DNA from: CAZEJK01 sp964512045
Lineage (GTDB): Bacteria > Acidobacteriota > Thermoanaerobaculia > Thermoanaerobaculales > Sulfomarinibacteraceae
Reading direction: 5' to 3'
NCBI GenBank assembly: GCA_964512045.1
Contig: CAZEJK010000004.1
Span: 20,866 to 84,865, forward strand
DNA: 64,000 bases
Below, one piece after another: positions 34,332 to 43,507 of this stretch; position 1 is the first letter of the stretch, and every line of letters starts with the position of its first letter. The notes below the pieces were generated by a model that saw only the letters and a program-made list of their open reading frames with translations, was not told the origin of the DNA and made no database searches. The position numbers and the translations under genes were made by a program.

Positions 34332-36819
34332 TCAGAAGCCATAGGTGATCTCAATGCCGACCTGACGTGGGACGGGCCGGGTGAGGATCGGATCGCCCTC
34401 TGAGGCCACCACCGAGATCGCACCAGTTTCATTCAAGAGGTTTTTGGCGAACAGGTTGATCTCGAAGCTCCGGTGACTCAGCCCGAGGCGGGCCCGGATC
34501 AGGTCGCGGCTGTCACCCAGGGCCGGCGACCCGAACTCGCCTAGCTGGGGCTCCAGATGGCTGTAGCCGACCGAGGCCGTCGCTCGCCAGCCCGGTGCGA
34601 CGGGTCGCTCGTAGCTCGCGATCACGGACGCGGTCCACTCGGGCGCAACGGGCAACCGATCTCCGTCCTCGACCCCTGTTGCCTCCGAGAGCGCCGAATC
34701 CAGTGAGGTGAAGCGGGCATCGTTCCAGTTGGCGTTGGCGTGCACGGTCAGACCGCTCACCCACGGAGGGTTGTAGCTCAAGCCGATGTCGAACCCCGGG
34801 ACGACGGCATCACCGACCTGGTAGGCGGCAGAGACCCCGGAGTACTGGACCGATTGGCGGTTGCCTCGCCAGTCCTGGTAGTAGAGGGCACCGTCAACGT
34901 ACAGCCGACCCGCCAGCAGGACCCGTTTGAGCCCGATCTCGTAGCTCCAGAGTTCGTCGGAGGGCACCGTCAGCTCACACGGAAGCCCGCCGACCTGGCC
35001 GTGGAGGACGTCGCACACGCCGGGGGTGTTGAAGCTCCCGCTGCGAAACCCCTTGGCGATGTTGAGGTAGTAGGTCGAGACCGGTGTCGGCAGATAGGAG
35101 AGGTTGAACCGCGGAGCCGTGTCGGAGAAGGTGTAGGGCCCGAGCCCGACCTCCAGACCGGTGGAGGTGGCGGCCCGTTCATCCTCGAAGAAGCGCAGCC
35201 CCACCAGCGGAATGAGCTTCCCGCCGAGAAGCTCCCAGGACACCTNNNNNNNNNNCGAACAGCGAGATCGACTCGGCGGTCACCAGCGACTCGCTCGATG
35301 GGAGCACCATGGGCGCATTGCTCGCAGTGAACCGTCTGATCTCGGAGTCCGAGTAGAAGACACCGACCAGCCACTGCCATGGTGCTCCGTCCCGCGAGAC
35401 CAGTCGGGTTTCGTTGTTGATGGTGGTGGTGTGGGTCTCGTAGTCGAACTCGAGGAGACCATTTGGCGCCAGCGGAGAGTCGAAATGACGCATGAGGTCC
35501 CACGTACCATCGATGCATGAGGTCGTGCTGGTGAGCGTGGCGAAGTCGAAGACGTACTCCAGCGTTCCGGAGAACAGATCGTACGTCCAGTCGGCGTAGT
35601 CACCGGGCGCCTGGATCGAGATTGGCGGGTCCCGGCTCGAGAGCAGCAACGAGCCGTCCTGCGCTGTGCTCGAGTGGGCGTACTGGAGCCTCAGGTCCAT
35701 CCTGTCGGTCGCCAGCCACAGCAGGTTCGTGCGAACGTGGCTGAGATCCGCCGGATTCGTGTTCTCCAAACCCGCGCTCGGGATCTCGGCGAAGCCGCCC
35801 ACGTGCTCGGTGCTCGCCACCAGCCGTAGGCCGAGAGAGCCGGATATGATCGGCACGTTCACCGCGGCGTCGATGGAGTGGCCAGAGCTACCGCCACGTG
35901 TCGCTACCGCGGCGGCCCGAAGGCTCCCTTCGAGCCTGTCGAGGCTCGGCATTCGAGTGATATAGCGGATCGTACCGCCCATCGAACCGTTGCCGTACAG
36001 GGTCCCTTGCGGTCCTCGCAGCACCTCGATCCGCTCGATGTCGAAGGTCCGCCCGATCGGGGCGAGTCCCTGACCGACGCCGAAGAAGGCGGTGTCGTCG
36101 AGGTAGTAACCTATCGTCGGGTCGCCGGCCCCGGTTGCGATGCCCCGAAGCTGGAACATACGCTGCCCGGCACCGTAGGAGATCTCCTCGGAGGCGCCGG
36201 GGACGAAGGCAATCAGCTCGCTGAGGTCACGGATATTGGCGGTCTCGAGCGTCGTGGCCGCGAAGGCCTGGATGGAGAACGGAACCTGCGGGAGCTGCTG
36301 CTCGCGCTTCTGCGCGGTCACCACCAGCTCGCCGACGAACACCCGTCTACCGGTCGCCTCGATTCCGGCTTCGGCCTCCTCCCAGCCACCCAGCCCGTTT
36401 GCGGAGGATGCGGTCGGGTCTGCAGGCGGTGCCCGCACCTCATGGTCGGCGCCACCCACCCCGGAGGAACCTGCCGAGCTCGATTTCCCAGGGGTACCGG
36501 TGCTTCTCCTCCGGGCGATGACCACCGACTCGTCGTCCGCGAATCGGTGCTCGAGCATCGTTTCCGCCAGCAGCTCGGTGAACGCCTGATCCGCGGTGTA
36601 TCGACCGCTCAGCGCTGGCGCCTGGATGCCTTCGACGTCCTCGGGAAGAAACAGAATCTGGAGGTCGAACAGCTGGGCAACTCCCCGGAGCGAGTCGGCG
36701 AGCGGCTGGCGGTTGATCTCCACGGCCACCGTCTTGCCAGTGGCCTGGACCGGTCCGGAAAGGAACAGAATCAGCATGACGATCACCGCCACACGCTTTC
36801 CGGAGGCGATCCGTACCAT
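34332..36819 (-). CDS. TonB-dependent receptor 2 with STN signalling domain (split by an assembly gap)
   Basis: An outer-membrane receptor of about 825 residues. After the signal peptide (ending VQATG) comes an STN domain (about 30-100: VEINRQPLADSLRGVAQLFD to ADDESVVIARR), the part that contacts a FecR-type protein and signals ligand binding. Plug motifs follow (GELVVTAQKREQQLPQVPF, ERIEVLRGPQGTLYGNGSMG), then a barrel ending QVGIEITYGF. GGAGGT precedes the ATG. A 10-N gap (35246-35255) breaks the frame; the flanks read ...SLF and VSWELLGG, which suggests that only about three bases (completing Gly-Glu) are missing. It lies downstream of FecR and the ECF sigma factor, a complete surface-signalling unit. 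Confidence 0.88.
35246..35255. other. Assembly gap (10 N) inside TonB receptor 2
   Basis: The frames on the two sides differ if ten bases are counted. Barrel proteins commonly read LFGEVSW here, and inserting about three bases between the flanks restores that reading. Confidence 0.9.
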
Positions 36820-36910
36820 GCAGCTTACCTCCGGCGGCCAGCCCCTGGCTCACGACACCGTCGGAGGTCGGGGGTGCCATCGGTCGGCTGATTGCGGTTC
36901 TCGAGGTCCA

Positions 36911-38086
36911 TCAGCGTGGTCCAACGCCGGGGTTGCCGTCCTCGGCAGGGCGAGGTCGTCCGGCCCCGGGGCGGATCTCCCAGCTCCCCTCTGCGGTGCG
37001 GCTGACGCTGACGCCATCCAGATCAGAGAGCATCCCGAGAAACGCCTCGGGGTTGTCAATGTTGAACACGCCGCTGATACGCCGGTTGCTGAGCTCGGCG
37101 TCCCGGATCACCAGTGGTGTCGTCGTGTAGCGGTTGAACTCGGCAACCACTGTGTCGAGCGTGTCCGAGTCGAAGATCATCCGCCCTCGGGTCCACGACG
37201 TCACCGATTCGAGGTCGGCGGCCACCGGATCGGTGACGATGCCGTCCATGGTGACCGTGATCGTGCGGCCGGCGTCCAGCTCCACGGATCTCGTCGCCTG
37301 CACCAGCTCGATCGCAACGGTCGACTCACTGCCGTCGCCTCGCTCCCTGTGGTCTCCCTCTGAAGGTGGAGGCACGCTTTCGGTCGCGCTGATCGGTTGC
37401 ACCCGTACTCGTCCTTCGACGACGGTCACAACCGTTCGCTCATTCAGGCGGCGGACGATGAAGCGTGTACCGATGGCCTCGACCATCGCACGGCCGCTCA
37501 GGACCCGGAACGGACGTGCCGGGTCCTTCTCGACCTCGAAGATGACCTCCCCTCGAACCAGATCGACCTGGCGCAGCTCGGAAGCCATACGGATGCGAAG
37601 CTCAGTGTCGGTGTTGAGAACGACGCTGGAGCCGTCCGCGAGCACAATCTGCCGCTGCTCGCCGACGGTCGTCGCGACCCGCTCTCCGCGACCGGCCAGG
37701 TCCGTCACGGTCATCACGACTCCGAGCCCGACCGCTGCAATCAGCACGGCTGCGGCCGCCAGAAGCTGCCGGGGGCGAGCCAAGCGACTGCGCTCCGGGT
37801 TCCTGGCGACCGGCTCAGGTTCCACCAATCGGACCACGTTTTCGTCCGACGAACGCGCCTCGGCGATCACCCCCGCAACCCATTCGGGTCTGGCCTGCAG
37901 CTCTTTTGAGAGTGCGTGATGCAGCGCAGCGACACGTAGGAACTCCTCGATGTGGACTGGCGAGCGCCTCAGCCATTGCACGAAGGCAGTCCGAGTCGCC
38001 TCGGAAGGTGACTCGGTCTCGAGCTTGGCGAACCACTCGGCTGCGTCCTCCAAGATCTCCTGCGGGATGTGTGTCCTGCTGCTCAT
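36911..38086 (-). CDS. FecR-family sigma-factor regulator
   Basis: A 391-residue inner-membrane protein. The cytoplasmic N-terminus (1-90) is a DUF4880-like helical domain that holds the sigma factor (AAEWFAKLETESPSEATR, then FVQWLRRSPVHIEEFLRV). One membrane helix is at about 110-132 (LLAAAAVLIAAVGLGVVMT). The periplasmic FecR domain follows (VGEQRQIVLADGSSVVLNTD, EVEKDPARPFRVLSG). A C-terminal STN-like region (RRISGVFNIDNPEAFLGMLS) resembles the receptor signalling fold. It would relay ligand binding by TonB receptor 2 to the sigma factor. Its start overlaps the sigma stop by four bases. Confidence 0.92.
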   Translation of the reverse strand: MSSRTHIPQEILEDAAEWFAKLETESPSEATRTAFVQWLRRSPVHIEEFLRVAALHHALSKELQARPEWVAGVIAEARSSDENVVRLVEPEPVARNPERSRLARPRQLLAAAAVLIAAVGLGVVMTVTDLAGRGERVATTVGEQRQIVLADGSSVVLNTDTELRIRMASELRQVDLVRGEVIFEVEKDPARPFRVLSGRAMVEAIGTRFIVRRLNERTVVTVVEGRVRVQPISATESVPPPSEGDHRERGDGSESTVAIELVQATRSVELDAGRTITVTMDGIVTDPVAADLESVTSWTRGRMIFDSDTLDTVVAEFNRYTTTPLVIRDAELSNRRISGVFNIDNPEAFLGMLSDLDGVSVSRTAEGSWEIRPGAGRPRPAEDGNPGVGPR

Positions 38087-38616
38087 CGTTCTCTCTCCGC
38101 TCGATCGCCCAGTCGCTCTGTCATCTCCGTTCGCATCTCGGCGTACCCCTTGGCGACGTACCGCTTGACCATGCGCCGGCTGATCCCGAGCGTGTCCGCG
38201 ATCTGCTGGTAGGTCATGTTGTCCCAGCAGTGCAGCACCAGCACCTGGCGCAGGGTCGCCGGCAGCTCCTCCAGCGCCCGTCGTACCGCCTCTCCGGTCT
38301 GCTGCTCCTCGAGACTGCGTTCCAGGTCCTCCACCGACACCAGCTCATCCAGCTCTTTCGACGAGTGCGGCTTGCGCTGGCGAGCACGCAGCCGCCACTC
38401 TCCGACGACGTTGACTGCAACCCGGTAGAGGTAGGCTCGAGGGTTCTCCACCAGATCGAGTGTCTCCACGCGCAGCAGCCGGAGGTAGATCTCCTGGGCG
38501 AGGTCCTGCGCCTCCACCCGGTCGGCAAGCCGGCTGGACAGCAGTCCCACCAGCAGGGAGTGCCAACGGTCGTACCACTCCGCGACACGATCAGCGTTCT
38601 GTCCCTGGTCCACCAT
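38083..38616 (-). CDS. ECF RNA polymerase sigma factor, FecI-like
   Basis: A 177-residue ECF sigma factor. Region 2 includes VEAQDLAQEIYLRLLRV and ENPRAYLYRVAVNVV, and region 4 has the helix-turn-helix TYQQIADTLGISRRMVKRYV. No C-terminal extension. GGGGAGG lies almost against the ATG, so the adjacent GTG is an alternative start. It is the promoter-proximal gene of the sigma-FecR pair, and TonB receptor 2 follows FecR after 91 bases. Divergent TonB receptor 3 lies 262 bases away and may also be a target. Confidence 0.92.
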   Translation of the reverse strand: MVDQGQNADRVAEWYDRWHSLLVGLLSSRLADRVEAQDLAQEIYLRLLRVETLDLVENPRAYLYRVAVNVVGEWRLRARQRKPHSSKELDELVSVEDLERSLEEQQTGEAVRRALEELPATLRQVLVLHCWDNMTYQQIADTLGISRRMVKRYVAKGYAEMRTEMTERLGDRAERER

Positions 38617-38765
38617 GCCTCCCCACGGTACCACCCACTGCGAATCGTCCGACTGCGAGTCACGCCATCAACTGTAAAGAGCGGACTTGTGGCATGAGTG
38701 GCCCCCCTGGATCGTGATGTGTCAGCAGCCAACGCGGCGGTGGGAACGGCGCTACCGAAGAACCG

Positions 38766-38793
38766 CTTCGGTTGCGGCCCACGGCCGGGTTGG
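38766..38793. repeat. Dispersed repeat, partial copy D (module 2 end)
   Basis: CTTCGGTTGCGGCCCACGGC and the following CGGGTTGG match the 3' end of module 2 in copies A and B with a few substitutions. Module 1 is absent. It lies in the 262-base space between the divergent sigma factor and TonB receptor 3; the remainder of that space shows no gene. Confidence 0.55.
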
Positions 38794-38878
38794 GGGGCCA
38801 CTCTCCCGAGTCGTCCCCTCTATGCCACCGAGGAACAACATCGAACGAACGACCGGACAGGAATCGAAGGGGGAGAAC

Positions 38879-41209
38879 ATGGCGGTTCATGGCTTTCGGA
38901 CGTTGACAGTGCTGATGGTGACCCTGCTGATGGTGAGCATAGGTGGCGCCGAGCCGGCCCCAGTAGCGGAGGCCCCGACACCCGCTGTCGAGGCAACCTC
39001 CTCCGACCAGGACGCTCCGGCGGAGGAGAAGGGTGAGAGCGAGAAAACCGAGCTCTCCGACGAGGAGGCGCAGCAGGCCGCCGTAGAGGCAGCGCTCAAG
39101 GAGACCCGCTTCATAGGCGAGATCGTGGTCACGGCCCAGAAGCGCGAGCAGTTGGCACAGGAGATCCCGATCTCGCTTGTTGCCATCACTGGTGAGCGCC
39201 TCGAGACACAGGGCATCCAGGACGTGGAGGAGCTGCGCGACAGCATCGCCGGCCTCGAGATCGTGAACGTCCAGCCGGGAAGCAACCGATTCGCCTCCCG
39301 TGGCGTCACCGTTGTTGGCGGATCGATCGAGACGAACTCGGTGGTGGGGTACTACGTCGACGAGGTCCCGGTCTCAGCCTCCGGGCAGGGACCCGAGTTC
39401 GCTCTGTGGGACGTCGAGCGTGTCGAGATGCTGCGAGGGCCACAGGGCACCCTGTTCGGCGAAGGATCGATGGCCGGGACGCTCCGGGTCATTACCAAGA
39501 AGCCGGACTTCACTCAGTTCTCCGCGCGGCTCGGCGGTAATCTGTCATCGACGACCGACGGCGGGGCCAACGGTTCGCTGCGCGTCATGGTGAACGTTCC
39601 GGTGTCGGACACGTTCGCCGTGCGGATCCTCGGAGGCTACATCAACAACGATGGTTGGATCGATATCCCGGGTCTCGACGAGGAGGATGCGAACACACGA
39701 GAGCAGGTCGACTTCCGCCTGGCTGCTCGCTGGGCACCGACCGAAAAGCTGATCGTCGACGCCAGCTTCATGGGACAGGAGCTCGACCTCGGTGCCGAGT
39801 ACACATCGACGTCGTACGGGTTGCTGGATCCCATCGAGCAGCTTCCCGCGGCCCTCCCTCCGGGGTATCTGACGCCGACCGACACCACCAACCAAATCGC
39901 CAACCTGACCCTCACCTACGATCTCGGCTGGGCATCTCTGGTCGCCGCCACGTCGTACTTCGACTACGAGTCGGACTGGGTGATCGACATCACCCCGTTC
40001 CTGCCGCTGTTCTTCGGACCGGGAACTGGGGGCACGACACGAAACACCCCGCACGCCGAAAGCACGCTGTGGACGCAGGAGGTGCGCCTCGCGTCCTACG
40101 GTGACAGCCGGCTCGACTGGACGGTGGGCGCGTTCTACAAGGACAGCGAGCGCCTCGACCAGCGCAACTTCCAGTTCTTCCTCGAAGACGCCTTCGGTAT
40201 CCCAGGCTTCGATCTGACGGACTTTTACTCAACGGTCGAGAACTCCGAGAGCACGTCCTACTCGGTGTTCGGGGAGGTGGACTACGCCTTGAGCGACACG
40301 ATGTCGGTCCAAGTGGGGCTTCGTTACTACTCGGACGAGCGGGACTACTCCATCCTCTACCCTCTGGACTCGATGATCTTCGGCTCGGTCGCTGGCACAC
40401 GGATCGAGGCGGCGGGCGATGACACCGACTTTGCTCCCAAGCTCTCGTTCAGCTGGATGCCCAACGGGGATGTCATGCTGTTTGCCAAGGCATCGAAGGG
40501 CTTCAAGAGCGGAGGCACGAACTACAACAGCGGTGTCAGCGACCTGGTACCCAACGACTTCGACGCCGAGGAGCTGTGGGCGTACGAGATCGGCGCCAAG
40601 ACCAACGTGAGCTCGGCAGTAACGGCGAACGTGAGTCTCTACTACAACGATTGGACTGATCTTCAGCTGAGCTTCGTCACGCCGGACGGGTTGTTCCCGT
40701 TCGCCGCGAATGCGGGTTCGGCGCGGGCCCAGGGCGGCGAGCTGGAGCTATTCGCGGTCGTTCCGGACAGTGGGCTGAGTGCTTCGCTGTCCGTCGCCTA
40801 CACTGATGCCGAGATCACCGAGGAGGTGCGAAACGCCGTTGGCGGTGTCGTTGCAGAGAAGGGCAACACGATCCCGCTGTCACCAGAGTGGTCCAGCAAC
40901 ATCGCACTCGACTATCGGACGCCGATCACCAGCAGGTTGGACGGTGTTGCGAGAGCGTCATGGGCATACCGCACAGAGACATACTCGGCGCCTGACAACG
41001 TGCCCTATCAGATCAATGACGACTACAGCCAGGTCGGTCTGAGCCTCGGCGTGTCCACCGACCGCTGGAGCGTTGACCTGTACGCCGACAACCTGCTGGA
41101 CGAGGACAGCACGATCTTCAAGTACAACCGGGTCGTCGCCGTACCCCTGACCTGGAGCACCTACGTCCGCCCGCGCACGATCGGAATCAGGTACACCGTG
41201 AGCTTCTGA
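38879..41209 (+). CDS. TonB-dependent receptor 3
   Basis: A 776-residue outer-membrane receptor. The signal peptide ends near GGAEPAP and is followed by an acidic, low-complexity linker of ~70 residues, then the TonB-box region GEIVVTAQKREQLAQEIP. Plug motifs are clear (ERVEMLRGPQGTLFGEGSMA, TLRVITKKPDF). The barrel ends RTIGIRYTVSF with terminal Phe. There is no STN domain, so it does not signal in the FecA manner. AAGGGGGAG precedes the chosen ATG; an open frame extends upstream through repeat DNA and is not coding. It is the first gene of a plus-strand hydrolase island and probably imports the product or substrate of those enzymes. Confidence 0.92.
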   Translation: MAVHGFRTLTVLMVTLLMVSIGGAEPAPVAEAPTPAVEATSSDQDAPAEEKGESEKTELSDEEAQQAAVEAALKETRFIGEIVVTAQKREQLAQEIPISLVAITGERLETQGIQDVEELRDSIAGLEIVNVQPGSNRFASRGVTVVGGSIETNSVVGYYVDEVPVSASGQGPEFALWDVERVEMLRGPQGTLFGEGSMAGTLRVITKKPDFTQFSARLGGNLSSTTDGGANGSLRVMVNVPVSDTFAVRILGGYINNDGWIDIPGLDEEDANTREQVDFRLAARWAPTEKLIVDASFMGQELDLGAEYTSTSYGLLDPIEQLPAALPPGYLTPTDTTNQIANLTLTYDLGWASLVAATSYFDYESDWVIDITPFLPLFFGPGTGGTTRNTPHAESTLWTQEVRLASYGDSRLDWTVGAFYKDSERLDQRNFQFFLEDAFGIPGFDLTDFYSTVENSESTSYSVFGEVDYALSDTMSVQVGLRYYSDERDYSILYPLDSMIFGSVAGTRIEAAGDDTDFAPKLSFSWMPNGDVMLFAKASKGFKSGGTNYNSGVSDLVPNDFDAEELWAYEIGAKTNVSSAVTANVSLYYNDWTDLQLSFVTPDGLFPFAANAGSARAQGGELELFAVVPDSGLSASLSVAYTDAEITEEVRNAVGGVVAEKGNTIPLSPEWSSNIALDYRTPITSRLDGVARASWAYRTETYSAPDNVPYQINDDYSQVGLSLGVSTDRWSVDLYADNLLDEDSTIFKYNRVVAVPLTWSTYVRPRTIGIRYTVSF

Positions 41210-41303
41210 GTGGGGAGATCGGAAGGAGCAGCTCCATGCGGTGTGCAGTTGATCCGATGACAGGGATCATCAGGCCGAGCGGCCCGTGAGGAAGGGGATC
41301 GTC

Positions 41304-43442
41304 ATGCGCGGTTTCGCCTCGAGTGCGCGGTGGCTCGCTGTCGGACTGCTCGTCCTCGGAACCGCCTGCTCGCCTCGAGGCGGAGGCGAGCAGGGGCGGG
41401 CGGCTGAGATCCTCTGGGACTCCTGGGGTGTCCCCCACATCTATGCCGACCACACGGTTGAGCTCTTCCGGGCGTTTGGCTGGGCTCAGATGGAGAGCCA
41501 TGGCGACCTCGTCCTCGAGCTCTACGGACAGGCTCGGGGACGTGCGGCGGAGTACGGCGGAGAGGCGGGCGTCGAGTCCGACAGCTGGGTTCGGACGATG
41601 GACATTCCGGAGCGCGCTCGGCGCTGGTACGAGACGCAATCACCGGGGTTTCGCCGGAACCTGGACGCGTTCGCCGCGGGGATCAACGAGTACGCAGCGG
41701 ATCACGCCGAGGAGCTCAGCGAGAGCTCGAAGCGAGTCCTCCCGGTGGATGCCGTCGACGTTCTCGCCCACGCCCAGCGGGTCATCCACTTCTCGTTCGT
41801 CGGGCGGCCGCATGCGGTCGACCAGGCTCGCCAGCTGGTCGCGGACGAAGGCTCCAACGCGTGGGCCATCGGCCCGACCCGGAGCGCGAGCGGACACGCC
41901 ATGCTGCTCATCAACCCCCACCTCCGGTGGTCGGAATACCACCTGTTCTACGAGGCGCATCTGAACGGGCCTGGCATCGAATGCTACGGCGCGGCTCTGG
42001 TGGGCTTCCCAGTGATTGTGCTCGGCTTCAACCATCACCTCGGGTGGAGCCACACCGTCAACACCTTCGACGGAGCCGACTCGTATGAGCTCTCCCTGGC
42101 CGATGGCGGCTACCGTTTCGACGGAGAGGTCCGTCCGTTCGAGATCGAGGAGCAGACCGTGCGGGTCCGGCAGGCGGACGGATCGTTCCGGGAGGAGCCG
42201 CTCACAATCCGCCGCTCAGTCCACGGGCCGGTCATTGCCACGGGGAGCACGAAGGCGGTCGCGCTCCGGGTGGTGGGCCTCGACGCGCCGGGGATGCTGG
42301 AGCAATGGTGGGACATGGCTCGGGCGAGGAACCTCCGGGAGTTCGAAACCGCCCTCCAGAGGCTCCAGGTCCCCATGTTCAATGTCGTCTACGCGGATCG
42401 CGACGGGCACATCCTGTACGTCTTCAACGGTCGCGTGCCGAGGCGCCCAGGCGGCACCTACCAGGAGTGGCTGGGCACGGTCCCCGGTGACTCCTCCGAG
42501 AACCTGTGGAACGACGTTCTGCCCTACCAGGAGCTGCCCCGGCTCCTGGATCCAACCAGTGGATGGGTCCAGAACGCGAACGATCCCCCCTGGACCTCGA
42601 CCTTTCCCGCAGCCCTCGACCCGAGGCGGTTCCCGTCGTACCTCGCTCCTCAGTTCATGCACTTCCGCGCTCAGCAGTCGGCCTCTCTGCTCGCCGCCGA
42701 CGAGACGATCTCGTTTGAGGAGCTGCTCGAGTACAAGCACTCGACGAGCATGCTGCTGGCCGAGAGGCTCGTCGACGACCTGGTCGCTGTGGCCCGCGAA
42801 GACGGCGACGAGATGGCACAACGAGCTGCGGAGGTCCTCGCCCGGTGGGATCGGAGTGCTGACGCCAGCTCGGAGGGCGCCGTCCTGTTCGAACGGTGGG
42901 CGGAGCGGATGGACATCATACGAACCGCGTTTCCGCTCGACGACGAGGCGCAGCGACTGATGCGCGAGACGTGGGTAACACCGTGGGAGCCGAGCGCACC
43001 GTTCACCACCCCTGCCGGTCTGAAGGCCACGCGACGGGCGACCGCGGTACTGGGAATGGTCGCACAGGAGCTCCTCGACGAGCACGACAGTCTCTCTGTC
43101 GCCTGGGGCGACGTCAACCGGATCACCTACGGGGGCACGGACCTCCCCGCCAGCGGTGGCCCCGGGGACCCGGCGGGGGTGTTCCGCACGCTGTGGCTGG
43201 ATCCGGCGGAGGATGGCACGAGCTTCGTCGTTGGAGGGGACGCATTCTATGCGGCAGTGGAGTTCTCCGAACCACTGCGCGCGCGGGTGCTGTTGGCCTA
43301 CGGCAATGCCACTCAACCCGGTTCGCCCCACCTCGGTGACCAGATCGAGATGTTCACCCGCCAGGAGATGAGAACCCCGTGGCTGCTACGGGACGAGGTC
43401 GAGGCCAACCTGGAGTCGATCGAGAGGTTGAGAGAACGATGA
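41304..43442 (+). CDS. Penicillin-acylase-family amidohydrolase (Ntn hydrolase)
   Basis: A 712-residue exported proenzyme, probably a lipoprotein (hydrophobic segment ending GTACSP). The alpha segment has the typical start ILWDSWGVPHIYADH and AFGWAQMESHGDL. Self-cleavage is expected before Ser184 in DEGSNAWAIG, which becomes the N-terminal nucleophile of the beta chain. Downstream LLINPHL, GWSHTVN and GPV-type motifs match the family. Members cleave N-acyl amides such as penicillins, acyl-homoserine lactones or N-acylated amino acids. AAGGGG lies before the ATG at 41304; an in-frame GTG at 41286 is less likely. Located between TonB receptor 3 and a sulfatase in one transcription direction. 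Confidence 0.9.
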   Translation: MRGFASSARWLAVGLLVLGTACSPRGGGEQGRAAEILWDSWGVPHIYADHTVELFRAFGWAQMESHGDLVLELYGQARGRAAEYGGEAGVESDSWVRTMDIPERARRWYETQSPGFRRNLDAFAAGINEYAADHAEELSESSKRVLPVDAVDVLAHAQRVIHFSFVGRPHAVDQARQLVADEGSNAWAIGPTRSASGHAMLLINPHLRWSEYHLFYEAHLNGPGIECYGAALVGFPVIVLGFNHHLGWSHTVNTFDGADSYELSLADGGYRFDGEVRPFEIEEQTVRVRQADGSFREEPLTIRRSVHGPVIATGSTKAVALRVVGLDAPGMLEQWWDMARARNLREFETALQRLQVPMFNVVYADRDGHILYVFNGRVPRRPGGTYQEWLGTVPGDSSENLWNDVLPYQELPRLLDPTSGWVQNANDPPWTSTFPAALDPRRFPSYLAPQFMHFRAQQSASLLAADETISFEELLEYKHSTSMLLAERLVDDLVAVAREDGDEMAQRAAEVLARWDRSADASSEGAVLFERWAERMDIIRTAFPLDDEAQRLMRETWVTPWEPSAPFTTPAGLKATRRATAVLGMVAQELLDEHDSLSVAWGDVNRITYGGTDLPASGGPGDPAGVFRTLWLDPAEDGTSFVVGGDAFYAAVEFSEPLRARVLLAYGNATQPGSPHLGDQIEMFTRQEMRTPWLLRDEVEANLESIERLRER

Positions 43443-43507
43443 GGAGGCGCGGTGTCCCGAATGGCGACGCCACTGCAGTGGTCCATGGAGAAAGGGAGGA
43501 GTCGGTG

